DNA from: Paragorgia papillata
Lineage: Eukaryota; Cnidaria; Anthozoa; Scleralcyonacea; Coralliidae
NCBI GenBank assembly: GCA_035771165.1
Contig: JAWNZC010000314.1
Span: forward strand, 3,135,001-3,199,000
Direction of reading: 5' to 3'
Length of the DNA stretch: 64,000 nucleotides
Positions 11,146 through 23,069 of this stretch are shown here, piece by piece. Numbering within the stretch: the stretch's first letter is position 1; each line of letters begins with the position of its first letter. The position numbers and the translations under genes were made by a program. The notes beneath the pieces were generated by a model. That model did no database searches, was not told the origin of the DNA, and saw only the letters and a list, made by a program, of their open reading frames with translations.

Positions 11146-11913
11146 TTGAATGCTTGCTCGATTTTAGTGACTATGTTTGGTGACTTTACCAACAGTTTTT
11201 TCTTCATTCCTCCTGATGAAAAATGTCAAAATTTCATGTGTTGTCTCCTTGATTTACCATTGATTGCAAAGCACAAAACAAGTCAGAATACAAAGAGACT
11301 TGAATACCTTCTGAAGTATACAATAGGTGATGGTAATTGTCTTTTTTGTGCATTGTCGTATGCTATAACAGGACGACAAGTTTATCACAGCATAATCAGA
11401 CAAAAAATACTTAATCACATGAGAGAAATTGAAGATTCATTACGGCCATATATAAATATGAATTTGGATACGTATTTAGCTCGAAGTGAAATGGAAAATG
11501 CAGGTGCTTCCACGGCCTCTGGAAAAATGAAAGAGTTTGGGGAACAGATATTGAACTTTTAATAGCTGCGGCATCTTTGCTAGACACAGATATTTATGTT
11601 TATACAAAAGTTGGCAGTCATGTATAAGTGGCAGAAGTTCTCTAAGTCAATGCTAGGTGGCTCTTGCCCAAAAAATGTTGGTGCAATTTACATTCAACAT
11701 AGTAATGGTGTGCATTATGACCTTGTACTTGATGTAAGCTCAGGTGAAAGTGTTTTAAGAGAGGACAGCAAAGAAAATGCATCTGCTCTCAGAAATAATT
11801 TAATACCAGAACTGTCATATTCATTACTAACTACTGAAAATATAAGTCAGTCAGAAAGTCATGTATATTTTAATCCCATTAGTGAAGAATGGGTCCTTGA
11901 TGTGAGCTGCTAA
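11146..11913 (+). pseudogene. OTU-like cysteine protease, frameshifted
   Basis: OTU-fold proteases cleave ubiquitin-type conjugates, and OTU domains also occur in some Helitron proteins. The first frame (11146-11562) carries YTIGDGNCLFCALSYAITG, with the Asp-Gly-Asn-Cys catalytic box. The frame then shifts near 11530 to WGTDIELLIAAASLLDTDIY and shifts again near 11615 to YKWQKFSKSMLGG. That frame supplies GAIYIQHSNGVHYDLV, including the probable catalytic histidine. Two frame changes within one domain make this copy non-functional unless they are assembly errors. It lies on the + strand inside the inferred large intron of gene A. Confidence 0.7.
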
Positions 11914-12225
11914 CATGGCACAACACTTGCTTTGATGATTAGCCACATGGAACATCCATTTCAGAAACATGTGATTGATGTCTTGAAATGTGTTGGATGG
12001 CTGTGGGGTGTTGCATGGTGGATCTGTATTGTATGATTAAGGGTAGTTTTACAGGCATATTCCTTGTATTCAATAAATATGTTTTACTGTTCTACGGACA
12101 CCACATTCCCATGTGTGGTATTCACAAGTGTGCTCTTTCACTGTGTTCTCAAACACAGGTTATGGTCAGGAAGATCATAACAACACATTTGCACTAATTT
12201 CGAATCTGTCTCTGTTCTTACTCAG

Positions 12226-12258
12226 GTGAAGAAAGAAATACTGAAGCTAACATTGATA
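12226..12258 (+). CDS. Candidate 33-bp micro-exon of the OTU/RPA locus
   Basis: Bounded by TCTTACTCAG and GTAAGTATG. In phase 1 it reads EERNTEANID and joins in frame to the exon at 12587. Short and without database support, so tentative. Confidence 0.35.
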
Positions 12259-12586
12259 GTAAGTATGCAATAAGTACTTCTTCATCTCATTTTCATCTTA
12301 ATTAAATAAGAAACTACACTTTCCATGTATTTTGGACATGTTTTTTCTATCAGAGGTCCATGTGTAAGCTTCATTGTTTTTGCATGTCACAACTGTTTTC
12401 TCCTTTGCTATGCCTTCGGCATAAGAAAAATATGACTAAACAATTGTTCCATGTCAATAGGCAAGCTTGACGTGAAAAGGTTTGTAATATGTGTTGTCGT
12501 GCACACCTTTCCATAGAAAACCTTTCACCTCCTCCTATCATGCATATTTAAACTCTGTCTAAGGAAAGCTTTTGTTGTTTTTTCAG

Positions 12587-13465
12587 GCAGTCCTATAATA
12601 GGCTATGTCCACAACCTGTCAGAAATAAAGACCAGTCAAAGGAACAATCTTTACTTTGATATGACCGTACAGACAGAAAACAAGGCGTACAGAGCTGTAT
12701 GTTTTTCACCAGAGAAGCATGATTAAAAAACTTGAACCGGTTGAGCAGATAAAAACCGCTCAAGCAACTGTAGCATTTTTAGTTACAGGACCACCGAATT
12801 TAAAAGTCAATGTTTGTGGTCGACTTTCATTCCAAGGACCTCAAGAGACAGTCTTCTCCAAAGGGAAAACACTGCGGAAACAAGAGGCTTTGTTGACCGA
12901 TGACACTGGGACAGTACGATTTGTGTTGTGGGAAAATGACATAAGCAAGATCACGACGGGAAAATCATACAAGTTATCTAGTGTGATAGTGCATGAATAT
13001 GAAGAAACCAACTACCTTTCCTTAAATAAGCAGTTGACTACAATGGAATCAACTACCACCATTAAAAGAGAAGATGACAAGAACGTCGATAACAGCTTGG
13101 CCAAAGTCTTCTGTCCTGCTGATGGGGTACACTCAGTCAGAAGATTCCTTTCCAGTAACAAGTGTCAATCCAAAATAGCACCTATGGCTGACAAAAACAT
13201 TGTCAAATGCAGTGAATGTGGACTAACACAACCAAAGACAAAATGCAAGCAGCGATTGTTGGCAAGTGTTTCACCATGTCTCTCCTGCTCTTTGATGACA
13301 AACTACGCCAGTTGTACAACCTTTATATGCAATGAAGTGGTTTGCAACAACAGTTTTCAAATTTGGACGACGATGCCATGCATTATCGAGATGATTTTGA
13401 CAGTTGAGGCAACCGTGTACTTTACTGCAAAGAATAATGTGGTTGCTGTGGAAAAAAAAGCGTGA
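12587..13465 (+). pseudogene. RPA70-like OB-fold ssDNA-binding protein, broken
   Basis: An acceptor (GTTTTTTCAG ending 12586) opens a frame reading GYVHNLSEIKTSQRNNLYFD, which stops near 12725. The next frame continues as KKLEPVEQIKTAQATVAFLV and then the OB-fold signature LTDDTGTVRFVLWENDISKI followed by TTGKSYKLSSVIVHEY. This resembles the DNA-binding domains of replication protein A subunit 1. A cysteine-rich tail (CSECGLTQPKTKC...CLSC) may be a zinc ribbon. The frameshift near 12720 and the mobile-element-rich setting suggest decay. The protein could have served replication of a mobile element; a cellular RPA1 duplicate is less likely given the divergence. Confidence 0.55.
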
Positions 13466-13469
13466 ACAA

Positions 13470-14640
13470 CCTTATTTCTTATTCTGACAATTCACCGTTC
13501 AGTTCAGTTATGTTCCAGTGTTAGTACAAAGCAGAACTAACAAACATTTTTCCTCCTACTAAGAACAATTCAAACTTTTTGTCGTTGTTTGTTAACGTTG
13601 ACTATTTACTATTAATTATATTATCAGTGAAAATCTTGTCCTCTGGCTCTGTTTACTTCTGCATGTCTGCAAAAAGTACGCGAAAATGGTCCGCGTTACA
13701 TTATGCGACCAATTCCAGACCGAAAAGCGCTTCTCTCATCTTGAAGGAAATATGACGGTCAAAACATTTGCAAGTTCAAAACTTTTTAATGAAACAACCA
13801 GTCCAATTGAAATTTTGCTTCCTATTGGGTATTGGTTACTATAAGGGGTGGACAAAATATAAATACTCTATGTGTACCAAGAAAATTTACAAATACGTTT
13901 AAAAACACAAAAAAATGAAAATTTTCTCTACACGCACAGCGTGTTCTAGCCTCTATCCTTCTTGACCTCGACACTTGAAAGTTGAAATTGTGCTAAAAAG
14001 GCAGCATTTACTACATTTTAGGTAACATAGTTAATATGTAAATATAGGCAGTGATCATTATAAGTATTAAAAAAAAAAGTGTAAATAAATTGAAATTATC
14101 ATAAATCGCCGCATGTCTACAAATTATTAATAAAAGAAAACCAAGCATTTGTTGTCTCCATGCCATTATTAAATCGGAGTTTTGCACTTTTGTTGTCAGA
14201 TGGCAATGTTTCTTAATACTTTAGTTATTCTTTAATTATACGTGTACGTATTTAAAACTGATACGCGTACGACAATTGCCAGTCCTCACCGTGTTTATGA
14301 AACAAACCAGTGATGCGCAATACACCAGACATTTAGTGCATTTAATATTCAATGAAGGCCACTCAACTTACGACATAAAAGCGAGTTTTAGTTGTACTGT
14401 TGGCAAAACTATTGTATAATTTATATTTTACCTCTCTGTGTTCGGTCGGACCATTGATCGTTTATTCGAATTTACTGCACTTTATTAAATATTCTTTGTA
14501 AAGGGAGTTTTCATGAGGGACCATCTATGCATAGAATGTCCAAATGAAGTGGAATTTATATCGAAACCATCACCTACAAGTGCTACAACGAAAGTTCTTC
14601 CGTACGCGCCTCGCTGCTCTAATGTAAAATCTTGCTTTTT
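13470..14640. other. AT-rich stretch, no gene seen
   Basis: No supported exon, inverted repeat or RNA found. Confidence 0.4.
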
Positions 14641-14649
14641 ATTGCTCAA

Positions 14650-14770
14650 TCATGCTGGTTCAACGTCACGTGATCATGAATTTGGCGAACAATGACATAA
14701 ATCTCAGTCACGCCCACTTTCACAGCCCTCTCCCTTTCCAGTGGCTATGTCTCAACAGAGCGACACATTC
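14650..14770. repeat. Dispersed repeat, inverted relative of 9140-9290
   Basis: CACAGCCCTCTCC(C)TTTCCAGTGG and GGTTCAACGTCACGTGATC match the reverse complement of the repeat after vWA exon 2. Confidence 0.55.
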
Positions 14771-15691
14771 CGTTCCTTTTGTGTACATGGACCAATGAAA
14801 TTACACCATTGTCGGGCTAAATAAAGCCGTCCTGGTCAGCAAAAAACTCCTCTCCGAGTCTCCGTATATTAAAAGAAAATGGCCACCTGAAATTTGCATT
14901 TTTTGCGGTCTTTTTAGGTCTAGAACCCAAAAGTTGGGCTACTATGAAGTATTTGCTGTCGAAAACATGACCTGATTATTAGGGACCGACCATTTGACTT
15001 TTGAGGGGGGGGGCGGGGGGGTTGGTCTGGGTGATTTCAGAAAAAAAATCCTGCAAGATGGCTTGGGACGGGGGAAAAAGCCTGCATTGAATCACAAAGA
15101 GAAAAAATATCCTACATCAAGTTTGAGCAAGAAAAAAATTGCATCACTTTTCAAAAACAAAGTTGAACGTTAATAGTTTATTTTTTAGAAAAGTAAACAT
15201 GGTCTCAATACATTCATCTCTTAAACGATAAACAGTATTATAATAACTGTTATTTTGTTTAAATGTATCTATTAAATTTATCTTATATTTTTTTAGTAGT
15301 TACAGTAAGTTTGTTTTGGCTCAATGCAGTTGTTCAGCAGGGCCGTATCGAGGGGGTTTGAGACGCCGGTACACCGGTTCGGGTGCCCAAAAAATATAAA
15401 CTATGTACTACAATCTGAGGGTGTTTTTTAAAAACCCTACAATAATTTAAAAATCACCCCTCAGAATGTTAAAAAACACATCTCAGAATGCAGGAATGGC
15501 ATTTCCGAGACTATAAATTTCAAAATTTTCCGGGGAGGCATACCCTCGGACCCCCCTAGAGGGTTCTCGAATATCTACACTGACCGGTGTGCCCAAATAA
15601 TCTCTGGATATAGCACTGTTCCGAACTACTCTCCTAGTATGATTAATAGGCTTAATATATAGATCGATGTCTAAAACGAAATAAATGCTTT

Positions 15692-15856
15692 TCTAAAATT
15701 TCATCTTTATGGACTTCTTGCTGTTGACCGAAGTTGACGGAATTGACGTCAAAGGAGGAATTTGTCTATATAAAAACCACTTCACAGATTCCTCCTTTGA
15801 CGTCACTTCCGTGAACTTTAACAGCAAAAAAGTCAATGAAGATGAAATTTCAGAAA
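15692..15856. mobile_element. Palindromic MITE with TGACGTCA motifs
   Basis: Arms AAATTTCATCTTTATGGACT...GACGTCAAAGGAGGAA and TTCCTCCTTTGACGTCACTTCC...GATGAAATTT fold on each other. Same family as 62505-62835, which is better preserved. Confidence 0.75.
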
Positions 15857-15925
15857 AGGAAGATATATTACAAATCTTCTCAGAACGTTCTAACTATTTT
15901 AAATATGTAACATCCCCAACCATGA

Positions 15926-16096
15926 TATAGACCTTATTCAAAAATGGGCGCCGAATTAGAATTCTTTTATGTGCATATAAATTAGCCCTTAAAAATTATT
16001 TTTAATTTCACACATGAAAACGAGTTCATACGGGCTAATTTATATGTATATAAAAGAATTTTAATTCGGCGGCCATTTTTGAATAAGATCTATATA
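15926..16096. mobile_element. Palindromic MITE (TAGACCTTATTCAAAAATGG ends)
   Basis: The left half, with TTCAAAAATGGGCGCCGAAT, pairs with the right half ending GGCGGCCATTTTTGAATAAG. One end only also appears at 19480-19505. Confidence 0.8.
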
Positions 16097-16611
16097 TAGG
16101 CACTTTAATTAAACACGAGGTTTCGCTATAAAAGAAATAGCTCCTCCCACTTCCCGTCGCGCACGGCTGCACACTGATTTGAACTTGAAAAATCGTGTCA
16201 ATTTTGTTCCATAAAGAAACGACTTAGGACACAGGTACTTGAAACATTATCGGTACTGTCTTCCTTTAATGTTTGATTTGAGGTATTTACGGTAGTTGTT
16301 TGACAACTGAACGTATAAAACCCCAAGTTTTAATTTTATGCAAGACAAATATACCGGCGGTTTACAAGCACTTCAAATTTTATGCTGCAGTGCTTAAAAA
16401 TTATTTGGGCCCACCAGTACTAGCCACAAATTGTTGGGGCCCACAACGCTATAGATCCTAGGGGGCCACCGGTGTGCCGGTGGGCCACGCCGCTCCTGCG
16501 TATGCAAGTCAAGTTTCACAAAGCATTACACATTTTTCATTGCTCATTGTTCTATATTTTAAATTTTAAGCGGAGCAGCATTGTAAAATATGTTCTTCTG
16601 TTTTCTTATAG

Positions 16612-16775
16612 CTTCCAAATACACATGCGGTGGCAAGGACTACAATCCTCTTGACAAGGTATGCTGTCAAGGAAAACTGCAGTATATAATGGAAAGTACT
16701 GGATCGTGGAAGTGTTGCGGAAAGAATTATTACAATGATTCTTACATCGCTTCAAAAGATATAACATGTCCGTAA
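16612..16775 (+). CDS. Gene A (inferred), galaxin-like terminal exon
   Basis: The acceptor TTCTGTTTTCTTATAG ends at 16611. The exon begins in phase 1 and reads [20 protein letters not shown], then a spacer, [11 protein letters not shown], and ends ITCP with a TAA. CGG-x-YNP, the two Cys-Cys pairs and CCG-x-x-Y are the galaxin repeat pattern, known from coral skeletal matrix proteins and other cnidarian secreted proteins. The phase matches the donor of vWA exon 2 at 9056 (split codon C|CT), so a vWA-galaxin fusion is plausible, but the 7.5-kb intron between them is unproven. A near-identical exon ends gene B at 37695-37858. The exon at 16612 could be an orphan duplicate. Confidence 0.65.
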
Positions 16776-17885
16776 AGAAACAACTAGAAAACATGTAGAC
16801 TGACGAAATGGGCAAAGAATATAAGACGCCTTGCATGAATCTATATTCATGGAGTAGCGGAACATATACAATATACTAGAATATATAGAAGTGTAATATT
16901 GTAGTATATAGATAAAAGTGTTTAACCGATGTTGTGTGAAAACCAATGCTTGTAATTGTTTGAGTACATGTTGTTCAAGGAAGTTAAACAGCGTTATAGT
17001 ATATATACAAATAAGTGAAATTATAACAAATGTTGATGAGTGCAACAGTAATATTATTCTCATGAGGAGAAGTACGACTTATTAGTAAATGATTATTATT
17101 ATATGGCACGAATTACTTCCGGTAAAAACCACGCGCTATGATTGGTTGCTGACGTGGCGAGATTTCTCCGTAATGCCTGCGGGCATTATGAAAATTGTTA
17201 ATGCTCTACGGTTGGAAAAAAACAAAAAATCCTAATAAGAAAGTTATTGCTGAAAAACACAACGAAAATAAATGACGATGAACATTAAAAAAGTAAATTC
17301 TAGTATCCAGATGAGAAAGAAACGGAAGAAAATAACGCTAGTTTGGTGTTTTGACGAAGTTAATAGAAGCGAAGACCAAGAAATACAAGATTGGTTTTGA
17401 AATAAAAAGTGCCGTATAATAAACTACTTAAATAGTTTTTAATATTAAACCTCGGTCTTGAACGTATTAACCTCACTATCGCTCGGTGAATACAGCAAGA
17501 CCTCGGTTTGATCTTTAACCGTAAAGACCTCACTCTCGGTTATTAAGTAGTTAGTACTGTAGTAAAAAGAAAAGCGGTTAACCAATGCTTTGTGGAAACC
17601 AATGCTTGTAATTGACGGTACCGAAAAAGATGGCGGCGGTACATTTAACCACAATGCTTTGCGACCTCCAAAATCAGCTCAGATAACAACGAAACATTGT
17701 TAACTAAACATTGTTTAATTATTTATCATGCTAAGATAGATTGAGTAAGCAAGATCTTCATTCCTAGCTACCAAGGATATCTTCCAATAATTCTGCAAGA
17801 AACAATATTTACTGCACGCAAAGGATTGTGGTTAAATGTACAAGTCGCCATCTTTTTCGGTACAGTCCAATTGTTTGCGTACATG

Positions 17886-18781
17886 TGTGACGAAGTAAGA
17901 TAATTCAAAAAAAATGTAAATTATTCTTTTAGTTATTGTAAAATGTAAATTAGGAAATGAATGAATTTCCTCTGTAATTCCCTCGAGATTGGTCGAAAGG
18001 ATAAAAATGGGCGACAAGCTTTAGAACAGGGCAGTGAGAACTCGACAAACGGTGAAGTGAGAACTCTGGTCCAGGAGACGTTGGCGAAGATAGATACGAA
18101 GAAGAACCTCTCTTAAGGAATCAACGGTGGTGAAAGAGTCGAAGACCTTGTACCAAAGACCGTAAGTAGATTCGGGGAGATCCACAGAACTATCGTCAAG
18201 AAATTAATTTAGCATCTGAAAGCAGTTACTCGTGCGTAACTGCGAGGCAAAGAGAACCACGAGGAGGCTGAAGCGTTTTACGGTGTGAGATAATACGAAG
18301 TCATCGGCTCACCAAGGTGAAGTTAGCCAGCCTTTCCGCAGCCATTACAGTTGCTGGGTGACCGAAGAAGCAGTTGAGGAGTAGTGATAAACGATTTGAC
18401 GGGATTTTGACCCGGACCACAAGAGTGATCACGATTCACGAGTTCGAAGGGTTATTGACAAAGGCGTAGTATTTCTAAAGACTCTGGAGCAAACATCGTA
18501 AAGGAAGAAGAAGCAAATAAGAGGAAGCTTTGGCCGATCTGAGGACTTGAGGAAATAGGAACGATAAGTATCGAACATATAGAAAGACACTTATTTGATA
18601 TCATAGTTTTAGGAATAAGGTAATGGTATAGTATTTTATAATTAAACAGTTATTGTATTATCGTTGAAATATTAAAAAGTATATTACTCTCATATCCCGA
18701 GTCTATGCAAGTTGTAGGAAGGGGTGCTTCTCAGGATATATACAGACCGTGTATACTCGAAGGTGACGTGAATTCGTCACA
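17886..18781 (+). mobile_element. Solo LTR, 896 bp, with 5-bp target duplication
   Basis: Begins TGTGACGAAGT and ends GAATTCGTCACA, giving TG...CA termini with a 9-bp inverted end. It is flanked by ACATG at 17881-17885 and 18782-18786. The duplicated segment near 38988-38992 has a single ACATG and no insert, the pre-insertion site. These features define a solo LTR of a Gypsy-like or other LTR retrotransposon. No internal coding region is present. Confidence 0.85.
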
Positions 18782-19237
18782 ACATGTTGTTCATGAATTA
18801 TTAAAATAAAAGCTGTCAGAGTATACAAATAATGTCGATGAGTGCATCCGTGAATGGTAAGAATATTTTCAAAAAAGGAAATACGACTTAGTACAAAATT
18901 CGAAGAATTATAAAAATATACCTCTCCGTCGTTACAATATTTTTTTTAGGTCAGTACATGCACCTGACCAAATATTTTTCTCTGATTGGCTAATTAGCCC
19001 ATGAATTATTAGTGAGTTTGAGAAGCTACTTTAATGATTTCCAAAACTTCCCAGTCCTGCTATTAAAAATTATTGTTGTGTCTGTATTGAAATCAATCTT
19101 AAGTGACAGTTATCATCTTTTGGCGAGTTGATGTCGTTCTGAAAACGTGAAAATGTTCTACGACGGTGTTGAGATTACTCTTGGAACTAAACGTTATTCA
19201 TTCTCTTTGTTTTGTAAAAATAATTGTTTTGTTTAAA

Positions 19238-19313
19238 GGACGTAGTGGTTGAGGTAAACGGCGTAGATCTTAAAGTCTCTACTGTCACTGGGTTCAAATC
19301 CCAGTTCACGAAG
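19238..19313 (+). repeat. tRNA-like SINE head
   Basis: GTAGTGGTTGAGG could be an A-box relic and GGGTTCAAATCCCAG is a good B box, as in tRNA-derived SINEs. A degenerate second copy with GGATTCAACTGAAATCCCAG is at about 54872-54950, followed by the same tail. It is probably not a functional tRNA: I cannot fold a convincing cloverleaf. Confidence 0.55.
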
Positions 19314-19686
19314 ATGAACCGATCTCGCCCCATGCAGGCACTCGTCGTGTTATATATAATCTATTATTTTGGTCTTCAGTATATCCTTTTATTTACGAAT
19401 ATAATGAAATATGAACTGGTATATGAACTAATTTATGTACGCATAAAATAATTCTATAGTTTGGTTTGGCTTATATCAGACCTTATTCAAAAATGGCCGC
19501 CCCTCCAAATATAAACCTTTGAATACAATCCCTCCGAATATCGAACCTCGGCTTTATCCAAATAAATCCCTCGGGCTGTATTTGGCTAAAAGCCTCGGTT
19601 ATCGGTAATTAACTGACTTATTTAAAAGTTGAGGAGGTTTTCAAAAAAAACAATTACTATATATTGCCCTGTTGACCAGGGCAATG

Positions 19687-19854
19687 GATCGTTTCACTCG
19701 CGTGATCGGTGGCCCCCTTAGAGTGGTGAAACAATACGATTTTTTTGAATAGGAATTAGTTAAATTCCCATAGGAAAAAGATGGTACACCAATATGGCAG
19801 GCATTTCATTGTTTTGGTACACCAATATGGTCGCCGTGATGAAAACGATCTATA
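19687..19854. mobile_element. MITE, family of GATCGTTTTCAC ends
   Basis: Ends GATCGTTTCACTCGCGTGATC and ...GATGAAAACGATC. The core has GGTGGCCCC and GTACACCAATATGG twice. Other copies: 36890-37058, 52459-52633 and 60149-60310. Confidence 0.75.
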
Positions 19855-19856
19855 TA

Positions 19857-20177
19857 CAGTGTGTATCAAAAAAATTCGAACCCTTAGAAAATGAATTAGC
19901 ATTCTTTTCAAACAACCTATTGTAGCAGTTTGAAAGCCCTAAGCACTTCGCTGAACCCACAGATGCGTAAAACACACGGTCTTATACACCTGGGAAATTA
20001 AGATAACTTGAAGTGTATGCATGGTGAAAGTATTTAAAAGCTTTTTCGCTTCGTTTAACTTATGTGCTGATTAAATTATAACGCAGCGCTTTTAGGGCTT
20101 TCAAACTACTACAATAGGTTGTTTGAAAAGAATGCTAATTCATTTTCTAAGGGTTCGAATTTTTTTGATACACACTG
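19857..20177. mobile_element. Tc1/mariner-like MITE with ~90-bp inverted ends
   Basis: Begins CAGTGTGTATCAAAAAAATT and ends with its complement AATTTTTTTGATACACACTG, flanked by TA on both sides. The arms extend through AACAACCTATTGTAG. It is inserted at or next to the end of the MITE at 19687-19854. Confidence 0.85.
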
Positions 20178-20229
20178 TACAGCGCCCTGAATTTTTAATT
20201 ATCGGTTCTCTTGGGATATATTGTAAATA

Positions 20230-20610
20230 CTCAGCTAATAAATAATATAACTTATTGGATTCTTCTAAGCCTGATATGGCAAAATATTTAAGTCGAAAAT
20301 TCAATATTCGGCGAAACCAAATGTCGAGCCTAATATTAAAATTTGAGTTACATATTTTCCATGTCGGGCGAAGATGAATCCAATAGGTGTTTTATTTATA
20401 TATCGAACAAATAATCGTGTAATTGACAAGTAAATATACTTTGTACACCTGTTCAAAGTTTGCTGCCCAATATGTAGTTGTCCCACATCGTAAAATATTG
20501 TAGACATTTGATTGGACGATTAATTGCGAGGGTATAATAAAACTCCTTATGAATAAAAGCCAATCAAATTCAAACGGCAATAAATCTATAATAAACATTT
20601 GAATAGTTAC
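20230..20610. repeat. Dispersed repeat, partner 55180-55560
   Basis: GATATGGCAAAAT.TTTAAGTCG, TGCTGCCCAATATGTAGT and AAAGCCAATCAAATTCAAAC recur in order at 55180-55560. Together with the tRNA-like head upstream of each copy, this suggests one composite unit was duplicated. Confidence 0.7.
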
Positions 20611-20639
20611 GAAATGGTTCATGGTTTGGTTCACTCCAT

Positions 20640-21310
20640 CGAGTTACGGATGCACGCGGGCAGTTGGGCTCGAGCAAAACAAAATCAGTTTCATGAAAAT
20701 TTTCTTACCCAACCTTGAAGATTGGGTATTTTTACCCAACCTTTTACATCTAGAAATTTCAGTTGTCCAACCATTTTCTCTTCGGCCCCAACCCTGGCCA
20801 TAAATAAGTATAGGTTAGTGACCTTAACCTCGGTCACTACGCTGGTTATTAACCCCGAGGGCCGCACTAACCGACTTGGTTTATTCATGACACAGACGAT
20901 ATTTGTCGTTATTTAACAAAAAAATGGTATTATAGACGTAGTTTTAAAGCGATATAGTAGGTCATTTAATATGCAAGTTTATTATTTATTAACCGCGGCA
21001 CATCAAAGATAATTTATGCATGAATAAACTAATGACCCTTACTTGTCGCCGTGTAGCACGCCACACTTCATGATAACACCTGCCTGTATTATTTTTTATG
21101 AATATTTATATATCATAGTAGCCAGCATGATGCCTAAGATATACAGTTTAACGTGGAATAAACGAACAAGGAGAATAACATGTATAGTAGCTGTTATTAA
21201 GGTCCTTTAGCACAAAGAGAATAGTTATAGGTAAGCCCGATGATCATGAGATCAGGCAGCAAAAAATTGTCATTTACTCCAAGGGTAATATATCAAATCA
21301 TAAACACTTG
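20640..21310. other. No gene seen
   Basis: Only small imperfect palindromes (CCCAACCTTGAAGATTGGG at about 20709; AACCTCGGTCACT...GGTTATTAACC at about 20825). Confidence 0.4.
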
Positions 21311-22990
21311 TGCACCTGTGGGGTGAAGCAATAACAACAGATGGTTTAAAAAAGATGGAATTTTTTTTTTGTCAAAGCTGAAATGTTTTTCGCACAATCG
21401 CCCCAATAATTTTGAAAACATTTCTATTATCTGCATCGCTAAAACAAAACAAAAGATTAACTTACAAATATTATTAATTTAATTCAGACCGAATTTAATT
21501 CGAATTAACTTCGTCGGTAATGCGACGTCGAGTTAAACGTCGAATTTCAGCCGAATTTAACTGGTTTTACTTGGACGCGTGGAGTCTTGGCGCCCGCGAA
21601 TTGTCACACACAGAAGAGAAACATATAATTCGACCCAACGATGATTCGTCGTGTAACTCGAAACGCATTATTGTCGCATTATCCGTCTGACTAAGTGCGT
21701 CGAATTTAATCAAATTATACGTCGCAGTTTCGTCGAATAAAATTCAAACAATTCAATTCGTCTGAATTAAATTCGCTTATTGTGCGACGTTTGAGCGCAT
21801 GCCTTACAAACAATTTGGAAAGCATGTGTTTTTGTAGTGATATATAGTGACAGTGGTCGGCGATTTATACTTTATACAAAACATAATAAATTTGTGCATG
21901 AGGGACCATACAATATGCAAGAATTTTGCGAAATAATTTATACTACTTTACAAAAACATATTATTATAGTTCATAGTTTATCTTAACTTTTACAAAAGTT
22001 AGATAAAAACCATAACAAAGCGTTTCCTTTACCGCAAGAGGTGATAGATCACGACAAAGACTTGTACATTTGTAAATCGATCGAGTTGGGAAGTAAATTT
22101 ACATCGCTCATCCGCCATTATAAGCACCACAAGAAAATAGAAAAACCCTATAGAACATTTGCTACCCTTAAACTAATTTTATAAAAAAATGTGCAGAATG
22201 GGTGATATAAGGAGCGGTTACTTTCACAAAGGCAGCTTTATATACTTAGGCGTCTATTTTGAATTTTCAAAAAAGGCCGATACTTTAATTCGTGAAGTGG
22301 TTACTTTCGGAGGGCGGGTTACTTTTGAACGATTTTAGAGTATATAGTGTCTTACGATGATGACACAATATAAATTAGTTTACTTTTAACGCTGACGGTA
22401 AAAGCTATAAGCAGAAAATAACAGAGTTGTTGCTTTCAATTACTTGGAAAACGATACTGTCAAAACAGATTTCACTGCAGAATTTCAACTATAAACCAAA
22501 GGTAAAAATCATGTTTTGTTAACTGTTGACTGTGTGATGTAGAATGTGTGGCTGTATGATATTTAAGAAGGCCCATATGTTCGCATATACTAGAGTATTA
22601 AAAGAACTCCGTGAAACAAGTTAATATTGTCATTACAAGAGAAAGGAGTTGAAATAGACGAAACAAACACAAATATCAAATTAACACCTTAAACTACCAC
22701 CCAAATATATTACAAACAAAAAACATCACTCTCTCGAATTTTAGGACGTCGCTATTTAACTACTATATTAATGCACTAAACAACACGTACAACACAGACG
22801 ACCCACGAACATGGAAGAGTTATTGCATGCCTCAAGTGCAACACGGCTCGGAGTCTTATAAATTAACCCACCATCATGTTGCTTTTGATTATACTGTATC
22901 ATATTCAGTGCGGTTAATATCCTCGGTATGTATCGTCGTGTCGTCTCATTTCTGACCGGCATCCGACTCTCGAGTCTTATGTATTAAAGT
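21310..22990. repeat. ~2-kb repeat family, copy A
   Basis: Shares an ordered set of blocks with copies B-F: GAAGCAATAACAACAGATGG, ATCTGCATCGCT, GATAGATCACGACAAAGACT, AATATAAATTAGTTTACTTT, GTCGCTATTTAACTACTA and ACAACACGTACAACACAGAC. No conserved open frame. It carries a degraded copy of the Harbinger-type MITE at about 21479-21803. Confidence 0.75.
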
Positions 22991-23069
22991 GTATATAAAC
23001 CCAATTTTTTATCATCTCAATACGTTCTATAAGCAAACATTTGTTCAGTGAATTAGTTTTTTTGATTGG

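Larger units (their letters stand above)
16100..19160 (+). repeat. Segmental duplication copy 1 (partner 37505-39160)
   Basis: Shares the galaxin-like exon, its acceptor, the downstream flank ACTTCCGGTAAAA...GGTTGCTGACGTGGCGAG and the 3' part with ATGTTGTTCATGAATTATTA. Copy 1 has two insertions relative to copy 2: about 16213-16582, and the solo LTR at 17886-18781. Confidence 0.85.

Noticed and set aside
19238..19313. A functional tRNA gene
   Set aside because: The B box is good, but I could not form acceptor and anticodon stems, and a decayed relative with the same tail points to a SINE.
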